DNA of 64,000 nucleotides from Actinomadura nitritigenes (GCF_017573545.1 NZ_JAGEOK010000006.1:308838-372837); one strand, 5' to 3'; counted from the stretch's first letter, positions 52,668 through 63,051 are shown. Numbers and translations are program-made. The notes: a model not told the origin generated them from the sequence alone.

Positions 52668-53750
52668 TCAGACGTACCGTTCGAGGATCGACGACTCGGC
52701 GAGCCGCGACAGCCCCTCGCGGACGCTGCGGGCGCGGGACTCGCCGACCCCGCCGACGGCCTGGAGGTCGTCGATGCTGGCGGCGAGGAGCTTCTGCAGC
52801 CCGCCGAAGTGCTCCACGAGCCGCTCGACGACCATGCTGGGCAGCCGCGGCACCTTCGCCAGCAGCCGGAACCCCTTCGGGCTGACCGGCAGGTCGAGGG
52901 CGTCGGGCCCGGCGAACCCCATCACCTCCGCGACCGTGGACAGGTCGAGCAGCTCGTTGGCCGACAGCGTGTCGAGCGCGGAGAGGATCGCGTCCACGCC
53001 GCGGGCGCGGGTGTCGTCGGACGGGTAGTCGCGGACGATCAGCTCCCGGTCGATGTCGACGCCGGAGACCAGCTCGTCCAGCTGCAGCGAGAGTAGCCGG
53101 CCGTCGGTGCCGAGCTCGACGACGTAGCCCTCGATCTCGTCGGCGATGCGGCGCACCATCTCCAGCCGCTGCACGACCGCGCTGACGTCGCGGACCGTGA
53201 CGAGGTCCTCGATCTCCAGCGCGGACAGCGTGCCGGACACCTCGTCGAGGCGCAGCTTGTAGCGCTCGAGCGTGGCGAGCGCCTGGTTGGCCTTGGACAG
53301 GATCGCCGCCGAATCCTCCAGGACGTAGCGGATGCCGTCCAGGTACAGCGCGATGATCCGCATCGACTGGCTCACCGAGATGACCGGGTGGGGCGTCTGG
53401 CGGGCGACGCGCTCGGCGGTGCGGTGCCGGGTGCCCGACTCCTCGGTGGGGATGGTGGAGTCCGGCACGAGGTGGACGGCGGCCCGGACGATGCGGTGGT
53501 GATCGTTGTCCAGCACGATCGCGCCGTCCATCTTGGCCAGCTCGCGCAGCCGCGTGGCGGAGAACTCGACGTCGAGTTCGAAGCCGCCCGAGCACAGGTC
53601 CTCGACGGCCTGGTCGTAGCCGAGCACGATCAGGCCGCCGGTGTGCCCGCGCAGGATCCGCTCCAGGCCGTCGCGTATCTGCGTGCCCGGGGCCACCGCG
53701 GCGAGCGTGGCGCGGCGTCGTTCGTCATGAGCCTTGTCGTGTTCTGGCAC
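52668..53750 (-). CDS. disA: DNA integrity scanning diadenylate cyclase DisA
   Basis: DisA forms an octamer that makes c-di-AMP from ATP and slows when bound to branched DNA. The 360-residue protein has the DAC domain with MDGAIVLD (DGA motif) and GTRHRTA (RHR motif), the helical linker (about 150-290) and C-terminal helix-hairpin-helix DNA-binding repeats ([19 protein letters not shown]). The GTG start at 53750 is followed by [13 protein letters not shown]. It lies downstream of radA, as in most actinobacteria. A c-di-AMP riboswitch occurs at 39.7-39.9 kb. Confidence 0.96.
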   Translation of the reverse strand: MPEHDKAHDERRRATLAAVAPGTQIRDGLERILRGHTGGLIVLGYDQAVEDLCSGGFELDVEFSATRLRELAKMDGAIVLDNDHHRIVRAAVHLVPDSTIPTEESGTRHRTAERVARQTPHPVISVSQSMRIIALYLDGIRYVLEDSAAILSKANQALATLERYKLRLDEVSGTLSALEIEDLVTVRDVSAVVQRLEMVRRIADEIEGYVVELGTDGRLLSLQLDELVSGVDIDRELIVRDYPSDDTRARGVDAILSALDTLSANELLDLSTVAEVMGFAGPDALDLPVSPKGFRLLAKVPRLPSMVVERLVEHFGGLQKLLAASIDDLQAVGGVGESRARSVREGLSRLAESSILERYV

Positions 53751-53863
53751 CTGGCCCCCGGAGGTCGCTGGACGGCGTCAGTTTACCGACGAGGGGGGTG
53801 ACCCGGTTCCTCCCCTGGTCGCATCCGTCTGACGCGTGCCGTAATACTCTCGCGCTACCCGCG

Positions 53864-55309
53864 TCATGGCGCGGTAAAGGCGACCTGGAGAGCCTGCTGC
53901 AGGCTGTCGACCTCCATCACCTTCATGCCCTCGTAGCTCGTGAGCTGCGGGTCGGCGCGCTTGAGCGGCGAGCCGTCGGCGAGTTCGAGGGATCCGCGCG
54001 GGACGACGGCGTGCTTGAACCCGAGCCGGGCGGCCTCGGCGAGCCGCCGTTGCACGCCGGGCACGACCCGGACCTCGCCCGCGAGGCCGACCTCGCCGAG
54101 CGCGATCAGGCTGCCCGACAGCGCCTGCTCGACGGTGGACCCCGCGACGGCGAGGCCGAGCGCGAGGTCGACGGAGGTCTCGGCGAGCCGGACGCCGCCG
54201 ACGGTGGAGACGTACACGTCCTGCTCGTGCATGGAGATCTTGCAGCGCTGGGCGAGGACGGCCAGCACCATCGCGACGCGGGAGGTGTCGAGGCCGGACG
54301 TGGCCCGCCGCGGCGCGGGCAGGTGCGACTTGGCGACGAGCGCCTGCACCTCCGCGACGAGCGGCCGGCGTCCCTCCAGCGTGACGGTGACGCAGGTGCC
54401 GGGGACGGGCTCCTCGCGGCGGGTGAGGAACAGGCCGCTCGGGTCGGGCAGCCCGACGATCCCGACCTCCGACAGGTCGAAGCAGCCGAGCTCGTCGGTC
54501 GGGCCGTAGCGGTTCTTCACGGCGCGGATCATCCGGAGCCGGGAGTGCCGGTCGCCCTCGAAGTACAGGACGACGTCGACGAGGTGCTCCAGCAGCCGGG
54601 GGCCCGCGATCGCGCCCTCCTTGGTGACGTGGCCGACCAGCACGACGGTGATGCCGCGCTCCTTGGCGATCCTGATGAGGTTGGCGGCGACCTCGCGGAT
54701 CTGCGTGACGCCGCCGGGCGCGCCGTCGACCTCGGACGTCCCGATGGTCTGGATGGAGTCGACGACCAGGAGGGTGGGTTCGACGGCGTCGACGTGGCCG
54801 AGGACGGCGGACAGCTCGGTCTCGGCGGCCAGGTACAGGTCGTCGGTGATGGCGCCGACGCGGTCGGCGCGCAGCCGGACCTGCTCGGCCGACTCCTCCC
54901 CGGTGACGTACAGGACGCGCCTTGCGGTGGCGGGGGCCTGCCGCGGGACGGCCGTCTCCGGCGGCGTGGACGCAAGCGCCGCGACCTCCAGCAGCAGCGT
55001 GGACTTGCCGATGCCGGGCTCGCCCGCGAGCAGCAGCACGGCCCCGGGCACGATGCCGCCGCCGAGTACCCGGTCGAGCTCGTCCAGCCCGGTGGGCCTG
55101 GTCTGCGCGTTCTGGACGTCGACCTGCCCGATCGGCTTGGCGGGCGTGCTGACGGGCCCGGCGGTCACGACCCGCGCCGGGGTGGCGGAGGCCGCCTCGG
55201 TGACCGTGCCCCAGGTCTGGCACTCGCCGCAGCGCCCCACCCACTTCGAGGTCTGCCAGCCGCATTCCGAGCAGCGGTAGGCGGCCTTCGCCGTCTTAGC
55301 CTTCGCCAT
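53864..55309 (-). CDS. radA: DNA repair protein RadA
   Basis: RadA is a RecA-like helicase that promotes branch migration in recombination; in Bacillus it also restrains DisA. The 481-residue protein has the N-terminal C4 zinc finger (CSECG...CGECQTWG), Walker A GEPGIGKST, the RadA-specific KNRYG and a Lon-like C-terminal domain (VGGVRLAETSVDLALGLAVAGS). radA precedes disA in the same direction with a 113-bp gap. Confidence 0.96.
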   Translation of the reverse strand: MAKAKTAKAAYRCSECGWQTSKWVGRCGECQTWGTVTEAASATPARVVTAGPVSTPAKPIGQVDVQNAQTRPTGLDELDRVLGGGIVPGAVLLLAGEPGIGKSTLLLEVAALASTPPETAVPRQAPATARRVLYVTGEESAEQVRLRADRVGAITDDLYLAAETELSAVLGHVDAVEPTLLVVDSIQTIGTSEVDGAPGGVTQIREVAANLIRIAKERGITVVLVGHVTKEGAIAGPRLLEHLVDVVLYFEGDRHSRLRMIRAVKNRYGPTDELGCFDLSEVGIVGLPDPSGLFLTRREEPVPGTCVTVTLEGRRPLVAEVQALVAKSHLPAPRRATSGLDTSRVAMVLAVLAQRCKISMHEQDVYVSTVGGVRLAETSVDLALGLAVAGSTVEQALSGSLIALGEVGLAGEVRVVPGVQRRLAEAARLGFKHAVVPRGSLELADGSPLKRADPQLTSYEGMKVMEVDSLQQALQVAFTAP

Positions 55310-55396
55310 GCCCCGAGACTCTAGGCCCCGCCGCCGACACTCCGCCCCGCAAGCCCGTCCGTCGTGACGGGGGTTCCAGGGGGTCGCCCCCCTGGG

Positions 55397-56449
55397 TCAA
55401 CACTGCTTGCGGGCGCGTTCGATGAGGTCGCCGAGGTGGTCGGAGACGACGCTGGGGCGTTCCAGCATGGCCATGTGGCCGGCGGTGGGGACGATCTCGA
55501 GGCGGGCGGAGGGCACGCAGCCGGCGATCGTGAGGCTGTGCTCGACCGGGGTGAGCATGTCGTTCTCCGCGCCGATGACCAGGGTGTCGGCGGCGCCGAG
55601 GGCGGCGCAGTCGCTGATCACCTCGGTGGTGACCATCGAGTGGAAGAAGTCGAGGAGGGCGTCCATCCGGGTCTCGGTCATCATCTGCTCGGAGAACGCG
55701 ACGGCGGCGGGGCTGGCGTCGGGTCCGAAGGCGATGAGGTCCTCGATCAGCATGGAGCCGTCGCGGCCGAGGTGCCGGACCTTCTCGATGGCGGCGGAGC
55801 CGGCGCCGAGGGCGCGCAGGGCGCGCGGCAGGACGCGCTGGGTGGAGCGCGCGACGAGGGCCGGCATGCCGAGGGTGACCTCGCCGAGGCCGCCGGACGA
55901 GGTGCACAACAGCCCGGTCGCGGCGATCTTGCCGCCGACCAGGCCGGCGTTGGCGTCGGCATACCGCATGGTGGTCATGCCGCCCATGGAGTGGCCGACG
56001 AGGACGACGGGCGTGTCCGCGGGGACGGTGGCGTCGATGACGGCGGCGAGGTCGCTCGCGAGGCGGTCGAGGGTGTAGCCGTCGCGGGCGCCGCCGTCGG
56101 AGCGGCCGTGGCCGCGCTGGTCCCAGAAGACGAGCCGGCCGAGGCCGCGCAGCGCCTTGCGCTGGAAGTGCCAGGAGTCCTGGGTGAGGGTCCAGCCGTG
56201 CGAGAACACGACCGCGAGGTCGGTGCGGTCCTCGCCGTCGATCTCGGCGTACAGCCGGGTGCCGTCGTCGGCGCGGACGGGGACGGGGCGGCCGCGCAGG
56301 GAGCCGAACGGCTCGCCGGCGTAGGGGTCGGGCCGCAGTTGGAGGCGGCGGACGGCGCGGCGCTGCAGGGCCAGTCCGGCCCCGGTGCCGGCTCCGGCGA
56401 GCGCGGCGGCGGCGATCACATTGCGGCTCGTCCTGGCGGCACGGCCCAT
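55397..56449 (-). CDS. alpha/beta hydrolase
   Basis: This 350-residue protein has an N-terminal hydrophobic segment (about residues 11-28, possible membrane anchor) and an alpha/beta hydrolase domain: VVFSHGWTLTQ, WDQRGHGRSDG, nucleophile elbow GHSMGG, GAENDMLTP with the acid, and TAGHMAMLERP with the catalytic His. All catalytic positions are intact. GGAGGAACCGGCC precedes ATG 56449. It lies upstream of radA on the same strand (87-bp gap). Substrate unknown. Confidence 0.9.
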   Translation of the reverse strand: MGRAARTSRNVIAAAALAGAGTGAGLALQRRAVRRLQLRPDPYAGEPFGSLRGRPVPVRADDGTRLYAEIDGEDRTDLAVVFSHGWTLTQDSWHFQRKALRGLGRLVFWDQRGHGRSDGGARDGYTLDRLASDLAAVIDATVPADTPVVLVGHSMGGMTTMRYADANAGLVGGKIAATGLLCTSSGGLGEVTLGMPALVARSTQRVLPRALRALGAGSAAIEKVRHLGRDGSMLIEDLIAFGPDASPAAVAFSEQMMTETRMDALLDFFHSMVTTEVISDCAALGAADTLVIGAENDMLTPVEHSLTIAGCVPSARLEIVPTAGHMAMLERPSVVSDHLGDLIERARKQC

Positions 56450-56601
56450 GGCCGGTTCCTCCGTTCCTTCGGGGCGGACGCCGGCCGGGGGGCGGCGTCG
56501 CGGCGCCTGCGGCGCCGGTGGGGGTACGGCGCCAATTGTTGTACGCGGGGTCCAAGAGTGGCCACAGCCGGACGCCGACTGTGACGGACTCGTCAGTAAC
56601 C

Positions 56602-57375
56602 TCAGGCGCAACGCCACCACAGATTGACGGCGTAGTCCACTTCGAGGCCGGGATGCTCGCGCAGGAACTCGTCCGCGAGATCGGCCGGGAACTCGATCCG
56701 CAGCACCGCCGCGAGGTCCTCCCGGCTCCCGAACGACCACCTGATCATCAGCGGCTCGCGGGTGAAGCCGCGCCGCGTCCAGAACCGCTCGACCGCCTCG
56801 GGGTCGTACGCCGGCAGCCCGCGCCGGAACCAGCGGCCGAACGTCGACCGGGTCGCGTCGTTGTCGATGACGAAGACCGCCCCGCCGCGCCGGACGACCC
56901 GGTCCAGCTCGGCGAGGCCCGGCTCGCAGCCGGGCCCGAAGAAGTACGCCCACCGGACGTGCACGACGTCCACCGACGCGTCCGGCAGCGGCAGCGCCTG
57001 CGCCGCGCCGACACGCACGGTGACGTTCGGGAGATCGCGGACGCGGCGCGCCGCGGCCCCCGCGAGGCCCGCGTGCGGCTCGATCCCGATCACCCGGTCC
57101 GCCTCCGCGGCGAAATGGGGCAGGTGGAAGCCGGTGCCGCAGCCGAGGTCGAGCACGGTCGCGCCCGTCCACGGCCGGATCGCGCGCATCGCCGCGTCCA
57201 GCACGCCGTCGGGGTCCACCGCGCGGTTCTCCAGCTCGTAGACCTGCGGGGAGTTCCAGATGTTCGGGCTCGGCACGGCGCCCGGCGCGATCTCGGCCAC
57301 GGGAACAGAGCGTAGCCGCGCCCCGCGCGGCCCCCGGCGGGAAGCAGTGCGGATCACTCGGGGCGAGGGTTTCAT
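56602..57375 (-). CDS. class I SAM-dependent methyltransferase
   Basis: This ~257-residue protein has the SAM-binding [15 protein letters not shown], acidic loop IGIEPHAG and post-motif [15 protein letters not shown], in the UbiE-like methyltransferase group. The C-terminus ([10 protein letters not shown]) is compact. The start is uncertain: tandem Met codons at 57378/57375, or an internal GTG before PVAEIAPGA. It is divergent from the isomerase-like gene. Substrate unknown. Confidence 0.86.
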   Translation of the reverse strand: MKPSPRVIRTASRRGPRGARLRSVPVAEIAPGAVPSPNIWNSPQVYELENRAVDPDGVLDAAMRAIRPWTGATVLDLGCGTGFHLPHFAAEADRVIGIEPHAGLAGAAARRVRDLPNVTVRVGAAQALPLPDASVDVVHVRWAYFFGPGCEPGLAELDRVVRRGGAVFVIDNDATRSTFGRWFRRGLPAYDPEAVERFWTRRGFTREPLMIRWSFGSREDLAAVLRIEFPADLADEFLREHPGLEVDYAVNLWWRCA

Positions 57376-57458
57376 CACCGGCGCGGGCGCATAGGCTTTC
57401 CTTTACGAACACTGCCTCTCACGGACCCAGCCGAGCGATCATTCCTGGCGAGGAAGCC

Positions 57459-58343
57459 TTGACCCCGCAGCACAACGGCGCCCGTACACCGGCCCTGCGC
57501 GTGCCGGACGCACCGATCACGCTGTCCACCGCGTCGGTCTATCCCGAGAAGGTGCCGAGCGCCTTCGAGATCGCCGCGCTGCTCGGCTACGACGGCATCG
57601 AGGTCATGGTGTCCACGGACGCGTCCTCGCAGGACCTCAACGTCCTGCGCCGCCTGTCGGACTACCACCAGGTCCCGATCAAGTCGATCCACGCGCCCTG
57701 CCTGCTGCTCACCCAGCGGGTCTGGGGCCGCGAGCCGTGGGGCAAGCTGGTCCGCTCCAAGGAGGTCGCCGAGGAGCTCGGCGCCGACGTCGTGGTCGTC
57801 CACCCGCCCTTCCGCTGGCAGCGCGACTACGCCAAGGAGTTCGTCGAGGGCCTGGCCCGCATGCAGGACGAGACGGACGTGCTGTTCGCGGTCGAGAACA
57901 TGTTCCCGCTCAAGGCGCGCGGCGCCGAGGCCGGCATGTACCTGCCCGACTGGAACCCCGTCGACCAGGACTACCCGCACGTCACGCTGGACCTGTCGCA
58001 CACCGCCGTGTCCGGTTCCGACGCCCTCGGCATGGCCGCGGGCCTCGGCGACCGGCTCCGCCACATCCACCTCGCCGACGGCGTCGGGATCACCAACAAG
58101 GACGAGCACCTCGTCCCGGGCCGCGGCAACCAGCCGTGCGGGCCGATGCTGGAGACGCTCGCCGAGACCGGGTTCCGCGGGCACATCGTCCTGGAGGTCA
58201 ACACGCGCCGCGCGTCCAGCCGCGCCGAGCGCATGGAGGACCTGGCCGAGGCGCTCGCGTTCGCCCGGCTGCACCTGGCCGCCGCCGACCACACCTGGCA
58301 GGTCACCTCGGCCGGGGAGGTCACCCGCCGGGGCGCCCGGTGA
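57459..58343 (+). CDS. sugar-phosphate isomerase/epimerase-type TIM-barrel protein
   Basis: This 294-residue protein follows the AP-endonuclease-2 fold: [32 protein letters not shown] at the start, VVVHPPFRW, the metal-ligand-containing FAVENMFPL and [10 protein letters not shown], and HIHLADGVG with [11 protein letters not shown]. The Glu/Asp/His set suits a divalent metal site. TTG 57459 with AGGAAG upstream fits the length of homologues. The stop overlaps the TetR start (GTGA), so the two are cotranslated. Substrate unknown. Confidence 0.87.
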   Translation: MTPQHNGARTPALRVPDAPITLSTASVYPEKVPSAFEIAALLGYDGIEVMVSTDASSQDLNVLRRLSDYHQVPIKSIHAPCLLLTQRVWGREPWGKLVRSKEVAEELGADVVVVHPPFRWQRDYAKEFVEGLARMQDETDVLFAVENMFPLKARGAEAGMYLPDWNPVDQDYPHVTLDLSHTAVSGSDALGMAAGLGDRLRHIHLADGVGITNKDEHLVPGRGNQPCGPMLETLAETGFRGHIVLEVNTRRASSRAERMEDLAEALAFARLHLAAADHTWQVTSAGEVTRRGAR

Positions 58344-58939
58344 CGGACGGGACGCGCTCCGGGCGGACCGCGTCCGCGCGGGGCCGCCGGCCCGGCCCGA
58401 CCGAGACGCGCGAGGCGATCCTCGCCGAGGCGCGCGAGATGTTCGCCGACAAGGGCTACGACGGGACGTCGCTGCGCGCGATCGCCCGCGCCGCCGGCGT
58501 CGACCCGGCGCTCGTCCACCACTTCTTCGGCACGAAGGAGGGCGTGTTCGTCGAGGCCATGCGGTTCCCGGTGGACCCGTCGGTCGTGCTGCCGCACCTG
58601 CTGTCGCTGCCCCGCGAGCGGCTCGGCGAGACGATCGTCCGGACGTTCCTGCAGGTCTGGGCCGACGCGGACCGGCGCGCGCCCATCCTGGCGATGCTGC
58701 GCTCGGCGATGACCAACGAGCGGGCGGCGGCGATGATGCGCGAGTTCGTGACGTCGGCGCTGCTCGGCCGCGCCGAGGCGGCCGGGCCCCTGCCGCGGCT
58801 GAACGTCCAGGCGGCGGTCGGGCAGATGATCGGCGTGATGATCCTGCGGCACGTGCTGCGGGTCGAGCCCATGGCGTCCGCGAGCGAGGACGAGCTGGTC
58901 GAGCTGGTCGCGCCGACCCTCCAGCACTACCTGGACTGA
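58340..58939 (+). CDS. TetR/AcrR-family transcriptional regulator
   Basis: This 199-residue protein has an N-terminal HTH after a basic leader: [47 protein letters not shown]. An all-helical ligand-binding domain follows. The GTG overlaps the preceding stop. An ABC exporter starts 85 bp downstream from its own promoter and is the most likely target, since TetR regulators commonly control adjacent drug-type exporters. Confidence 0.92.
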   Translation: MTDGTRSGRTASARGRRPGPTETREAILAEAREMFADKGYDGTSLRAIARAAGVDPALVHHFFGTKEGVFVEAMRFPVDPSVVLPHLLSLPRERLGETIVRTFLQVWADADRRAPILAMLRSAMTNERAAAMMREFVTSALLGRAEAAGPLPRLNVQAAVGQMIGVMILRHVLRVEPMASASEDELVELVAPTLQHYLD

Positions 58940-58989
58940 CGTTCCCTCCTCGCCCGGAACCGGTAACGGAATCAGACCTTCCCGGCCTC

Positions 58990-59024
58990 TTGACCGCACC
59001 CCCGCGCGGACATAAATTCATCAC
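58990..59024 (+). promoter_or_regulatory. leaderless promoter of the ABC exporter
   Basis: TTGACC (58990-58995)-17 bp-TAAATT (59013-59018) is a near-consensus promoter, with six bases between the -10 and ATG 59025. Confidence 0.7.
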
Positions 59025-59756
59025 ATGATGAGTTCCAGTCCCGCCGTGCGGGTACGGGACCTGCGGGTCGTGCGCGGCGGGCACGAGGTCCTGCACGGAC
59101 TGAGCTTCGACGTGCCGCGCGGCCGCGTCGTCGGGCTGCTCGGCCCGAGCGGCTGCGGCAAGACCACCGTGATGCGGGCGCTCGTCGGCGTCCAGGTCGT
59201 CAGGAGCGGCAGCGTCACCGTCCTCGGCGAGGACGCCGGGTCGCGCGGCCTGCGCGACCGCGTCGGCTACGCGACCCAGACCCCGGCCGTCTACGGGGAC
59301 CTGACCGTCGCCGAGAACCTCCGCTACTTCGCCTCCGTGCTCGGCGCGCCGCGCGGCGACACCGACCGCGTCATCGAGGAGGTCGGCCTCGCCGCCCACC
59401 GCGACCAGCCCGTCGCGACGCTCTCCGGCGGGCAGCACAGCCGCGCCAACCTCGCCGTCGCCCTCCTCGGCTCGCCCGAACTGCTCGTCCTCGACGAGCC
59501 GACCGTCGGCCTCGACCCCGTCCTGCGGCAGGAGCTGTGGGCGCTGTTCCGGACGCTCGCCGGACGGGGCGTCACGCTGATCGTGTCCAGCCACGTCATG
59601 GACGAGGCGGCCCGCACCGACCGGCTGCTGCTGATGCGCGAGGGGCGCATCCTCGCCGACGGCGCCCCCGGCGAGCTGCGCGAGCGCACCGGCGCCCCCG
59701 ACCTGGAGGAGGCGTTCCTCCGCCTGATCGCCGACACCGCCGGGAGCCCCACGTGA
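59025..59756 (+). CDS. ABC transporter ATP-binding protein
   Basis: This 243-residue ATPase has Walker A GPSGCGKTT, Q-loop YATQTPAVYGDLT, signature LSGGQHSRANLAVALLG, Walker B LLVLDEPTVGLD and the H-loop SSHVMDE. The signature LSGGQHSR and the C-terminal DLEEAFLRLI follow the DrrA/NatA multidrug-type ATPases. The stop overlaps the permease start (GTGA). Transcription is probably from a near-consensus leaderless promoter just upstream, under the TetR protein encoded before it. Confidence 0.94.
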   Translation: MMSSSPAVRVRDLRVVRGGHEVLHGLSFDVPRGRVVGLLGPSGCGKTTVMRALVGVQVVRSGSVTVLGEDAGSRGLRDRVGYATQTPAVYGDLTVAENLRYFASVLGAPRGDTDRVIEEVGLAAHRDQPVATLSGGQHSRANLAVALLGSPELLVLDEPTVGLDPVLRQELWALFRTLAGRGVTLIVSSHVMDEAARTDRLLLMREGRILADGAPGELRERTGAPDLEEAFLRLIADTAGSPT

Positions 59757-60487
59757 ACCCCGCGATCACCCTCGCCACCGCCCGCCGCATCCTCGCCCAG
59801 CTCAGGCACGACCACCGCACCGTCGCGCTGCTGATCGTCGTGCCGAGCCTGCTGATGATCCTGCTGCGGTACGTGTTCCAGGCGCCGGCGACGTTCGACC
59901 GGCTCGGCCCGATGCTGCTCGGGCTGTTCCCGTTCATCGTCATGTTCGTCGTGACCAGCGTCGCCACGCTCCGCGAGCGCACCGGCGGCACCCTCGAACG
60001 CCTCATGAGCATGCCGCTCGGCAAGCTCGACCTGCTGCTCGGCTACGCGCTGGCGTTCGGGCTCGCCGCGCTGGTGCAGGTCGGCGTCGTCCTGGCGATC
60101 TCGCTGACCTGGCTCGGGCTGGACCTGACCGGCTCGCTCGGCTCCCTGATCCTCGTCGCGGTGCTGGACGCGCTGCTCGGCATGGCCCTCGGCCTGTTCG
60201 CCAGCGCGTTCGCCCGCACCGAGTTCCAGGCCGTCCAGTTCATGCCGGCGTTCGTGCTGCCGCAGACGCTGCTGTGCGGGCTGGTCATCCCGCGCGACCA
60301 GATGGCGGGCTGGCTGGAGGCGGTCTCCCGGGTGCTGCCGCTGACCTACGCGGTGCAGGGCATGCAGGAGATCAGCGCGAAGCCGGGCTTCACCGGCACC
60401 CTCACGACGGACGTCGCCGTGATCGCCGCCTTCACCGTCGTCGCGCTCCTCCTCGGTGCCGCGACCCTGCGGAGAAGGACGCCGTAG
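59753..60487 (+). CDS. ABC-2-type permease
   Basis: This 244-residue protein has six membrane segments in the ABC-2 pattern (about 25-42, 55-75, 95-125, 130-155, 165-185, 215-238). The conserved LRERTGGTLERLMSMPLGKLDLLLGY cytoplasmic helix and the FMPAFVLPQTLLCGLVIPRDQM segment are present. It is the partner of the preceding ATPase for drug or lipid export. The GTG start lies within the ATPase stop. Confidence 0.93.
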   Translation: MNPAITLATARRILAQLRHDHRTVALLIVVPSLLMILLRYVFQAPATFDRLGPMLLGLFPFIVMFVVTSVATLRERTGGTLERLMSMPLGKLDLLLGYALAFGLAALVQVGVVLAISLTWLGLDLTGSLGSLILVAVLDALLGMALGLFASAFARTEFQAVQFMPAFVLPQTLLCGLVIPRDQMAGWLEAVSRVLPLTYAVQGMQEISAKPGFTGTLTTDVAVIAAFTVVALLLGAATLRRRTP

Positions 60488-60583
60488 CCCGGAGGTTTAC
60501 ACGGGGGCCGGGACCGGTCTCGATCAGGACGGACGGGTGAAACGCGCCTTAACCGCACTGATCGGGCTGGTAGCTTCTGCGCC

Positions 60584-61948
60584 ATGACCCCCCGAGACCT
60601 CCCCGGCCCGTCGCTGCCGCAGCGGCCCGATGGGGCCCTGCCGCCGCACGCGGGACGCCACGCGTCCGGAGCCCCCGACGCCCCGGCGGGTCCGGGCGTC
60701 CCGGCAGGTCCGGGCGTTCCGTCCGGTCCCGGCGCGACCGGGGGCCACCGCGCGCCGGGCCTCCCCGGCCCCGGTGAGCCCGGCGGCGGGCACGGCGGGC
60801 ATGGTGCGCCCGGAGGGCCCGGCGGCCCGTCCGGGCCCGGAGACGGCGGCCCCGGCGGCCCCGGCGGCGAGGACCCGGACAGCGCGGCGTTCTGGGGCGG
60901 CGGGCCCGGCGGCGACGACGGCCACGGCGGGCGCCCGCGCAAGAAGCGCTGGCCGCGCGTCCTGCTCGCGATCGGCGTGTTCCTCGTGCTGGTCGTGGCG
61001 GGGATCGGCGGGCTGATCTGGCAGCGCCAGTCGTCCTACAACGGCAACATCCACCGGATCCAGGGCGTCATGCCGGGCGGCAAGCGGCCCGGCCCGAACA
61101 GCGCGGGCACCGAGAACTGGCTGCTGGTCGGCTCCGACACCCGCGCCGACGTCGGCACGACCGGGGACGGCGGCGGCGACCTCTGGAAGCCGGGCCAGCA
61201 GCGCACCGACACGATCATGCTGCTGCACCTGCCGGCGGACCGGAAGAAGGCGTACATCATCTCCTTCCCGCGGGACTCCTACGTGCAGATCCCCGGGTAC
61301 GGCAAGCAGAAGATCAACGCCGCGTTCTCGTTCGGCGGACCCAAGCTGCTGATCGAGACGATGGAGAACCTCACCGGCATCCGGATCGACCACTACGGCG
61401 CGATCGACTTCGAGGGCTTCAAGTCGATGACGGACGCGCTGGGCGGCGTCACCGTCGACATCAAGCAGAGCGTGTACGACCCGGCCCGCAAGAAGCAGTG
61501 GAGCGCCGGCCGGCAGAAGCTGAACGGCGAGGAGGCGCTGCTGTTCGTCCGGCAGCGCTACAACCTGCCGAACGGCGACTTCGACCGGATCAAGCGGCAG
61601 CAGGCGTTCCTCGGGGCGCTCGCCAAGCAGGCCGCCGACGGCGGCACGATCACGAACCCGCTGAAGCTCGACCGGTTCCTGTCGGCGTTCACCAAGTCGA
61701 TCAGCGTCGACTCGAGCGAGTCGGCGGGGAACCTGCGCTCGCTGGCGCTGAGCCTGCGGCACCTGCGCGTCGGCGACGTGACGTTCCTTACGGCGCCCTA
61801 CAAGGGCACCGGGATGCGCAACAAGCAGAGCGTGGTCTTCCTCGACCCGGCCAAGGCGAGGACGCTGTTCGAAGCGGTGAAGACGGCCGGCATGGAGCAG
61901 TACGTCCAGAAGTACGGCGGCGGCCACGGCCTCGGCACGGTGTCCTGA
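60584..61948 (+). CDS. LytR-CpsA-Psr (LCP) family wall-polymer ligase
   Basis: LCP proteins join teichoic-acid-like or arabinogalactan polymers to peptidoglycan. The 454-residue protein has a Pro/Gly-rich cytoplasmic tail (about 1-115), one membrane helix (about 124-145) and an extracellular LCP domain: LLVGSDTRAD, RTDTIMLLHLP, IISFPRDSYV and KINAAFSFGG, with the conserved Arg/Asp residues intact. It ends without a LytR_C domain. TAGCTT (60571-60576) ends seven bases before ATG 60584, so a leaderless mRNA is likely. Confidence 0.93.
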   Translation: MTPRDLPGPSLPQRPDGALPPHAGRHASGAPDAPAGPGVPAGPGVPSGPGATGGHRAPGLPGPGEPGGGHGGHGAPGGPGGPSGPGDGGPGGPGGEDPDSAAFWGGGPGGDDGHGGRPRKKRWPRVLLAIGVFLVLVVAGIGGLIWQRQSSYNGNIHRIQGVMPGGKRPGPNSAGTENWLLVGSDTRADVGTTGDGGGDLWKPGQQRTDTIMLLHLPADRKKAYIISFPRDSYVQIPGYGKQKINAAFSFGGPKLLIETMENLTGIRIDHYGAIDFEGFKSMTDALGGVTVDIKQSVYDPARKKQWSAGRQKLNGEEALLFVRQRYNLPNGDFDRIKRQQAFLGALAKQAADGGTITNPLKLDRFLSAFTKSISVDSSESAGNLRSLALSLRHLRVGDVTFLTAPYKGTGMRNKQSVVFLDPAKARTLFEAVKTAGMEQYVQKYGGGHGLGTVS

Positions 61949-62064
61949 GCGGGATCCCGGACGGGGCGTCGTGAACGGGGCACCCGTCCGGGCATAACCT
62001 GGGCGGTAGGGGACGGCCGGGGTGAAGGAGCGGGCCGGCCCGCCGGACAAGGGGTTGTGCACCA

Positions 62065-62985
62065 GTGCTTCGTCAGGCGTTGCTGTTCGCGTCGCGCAAG
62101 GGCGGCGCACGCCGGATCCTGGAGACCGCGCCGTTCACCGGCGATGTCGTCCGGCGGTTCGTCGCCGGGGAGACGATCGAGGACGCGGCGCGCGTCACCG
62201 GGGACCTCACCGCGGAGGGCCTGCTCGTCACGCTGGACGCCCTCGGCGAGGACACCGAGGACGGCGGGCGCGTCGAGGCCAACGTCGACCACTACGTCGC
62301 CCTGCTCGAACGGCTCGGGGAGTCCGGGCTGGGGACGCGCGCCGAGGTGTCGGTGAAGCTGTCGGCGATCGGGCTGTCCCTGGGCGAGGAGCTCGCCCTG
62401 GAGAACGCGCGGCGCATCTGCGGCGCGGCACGCTCCGCCAGCACGACCGTCACGCTCGACATGGAAGAGCACACCGCGGTCGACGCGACGCTGCGGATCG
62501 TCCACGAGCTGCGCCGCGACTTCCCGGACGTGGGCGCGGTCATCCAGGCGTACCTGCGGCGCGCGGAGGAGCACTGCGCCGAACTGGCGTACGAGGGGTC
62601 CCGCGTGCGGCTGTGCAAGGGCGCCTACGCCGCGCCCGACGCCGTGGCCTTCACCGACAAGGAAGAGATCGACAAGTCGTACGTCCGCTGTATGAAGGTC
62701 CTGATGGCGGGCAAGGGCTACCCCATGATCGCCACCCACGACGCGCGCCTCATCGACATCGGCGGCGCGCTGGCGGTGCTGAACGAGCGCGACGCCGACA
62801 CGTTCGAGTACCAGATGCTCTACGGCATCCGTTCGGCGGAGCAGCGCCGCCTCGCGGGGAAGGGCGCGCAGGTCCGCGTGTACGTCGCCTACGGCAGCGA
62901 GTGGTACGAGTACTTCATGCGGCGGCTCGCGGAGAGGCCGTCCAACCTCAAGCTGTTCGCGCGCTCCCTCGTCCACCGCGCCTGA
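62065..62985 (+). CDS. proline dehydrogenase
   Basis: This monofunctional FAD enzyme oxidises proline to pyrroline-5-carboxylate. The 306-residue barrel has VSVKLSAIGL, TVTLDMEEHTAVDATL, AVIQAYLRRAEEH, RLCKGAYAAP, IATHDARLI and the C-terminal YVAYGSEWYEYFMRRLAERP, which matches the ProDH YxPYG/RR.LxERxxN motif with SN following. A GTG start is used. The P5C dehydrogenase normally paired with it is not in the window; instead proC, which runs the opposite reaction, follows 66 bp downstream. Confidence 0.93.
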   Translation: MLRQALLFASRKGGARRILETAPFTGDVVRRFVAGETIEDAARVTGDLTAEGLLVTLDALGEDTEDGGRVEANVDHYVALLERLGESGLGTRAEVSVKLSAIGLSLGEELALENARRICGAARSASTTVTLDMEEHTAVDATLRIVHELRRDFPDVGAVIQAYLRRAEEHCAELAYEGSRVRLCKGAYAAPDAVAFTDKEEIDKSYVRCMKVLMAGKGYPMIATHDARLIDIGGALAVLNERDADTFEYQMLYGIRSAEQRRLAGKGAQVRVYVAYGSEWYEYFMRRLAERPSNLKLFARSLVHRA

Positions 62986-63051
62986 CCGCCGCCGCCTGAC
63001 CGCGGCGGCCCCCGATAGGCTGGTGCGGTCACTGGATCCCCACGTCAAGGT

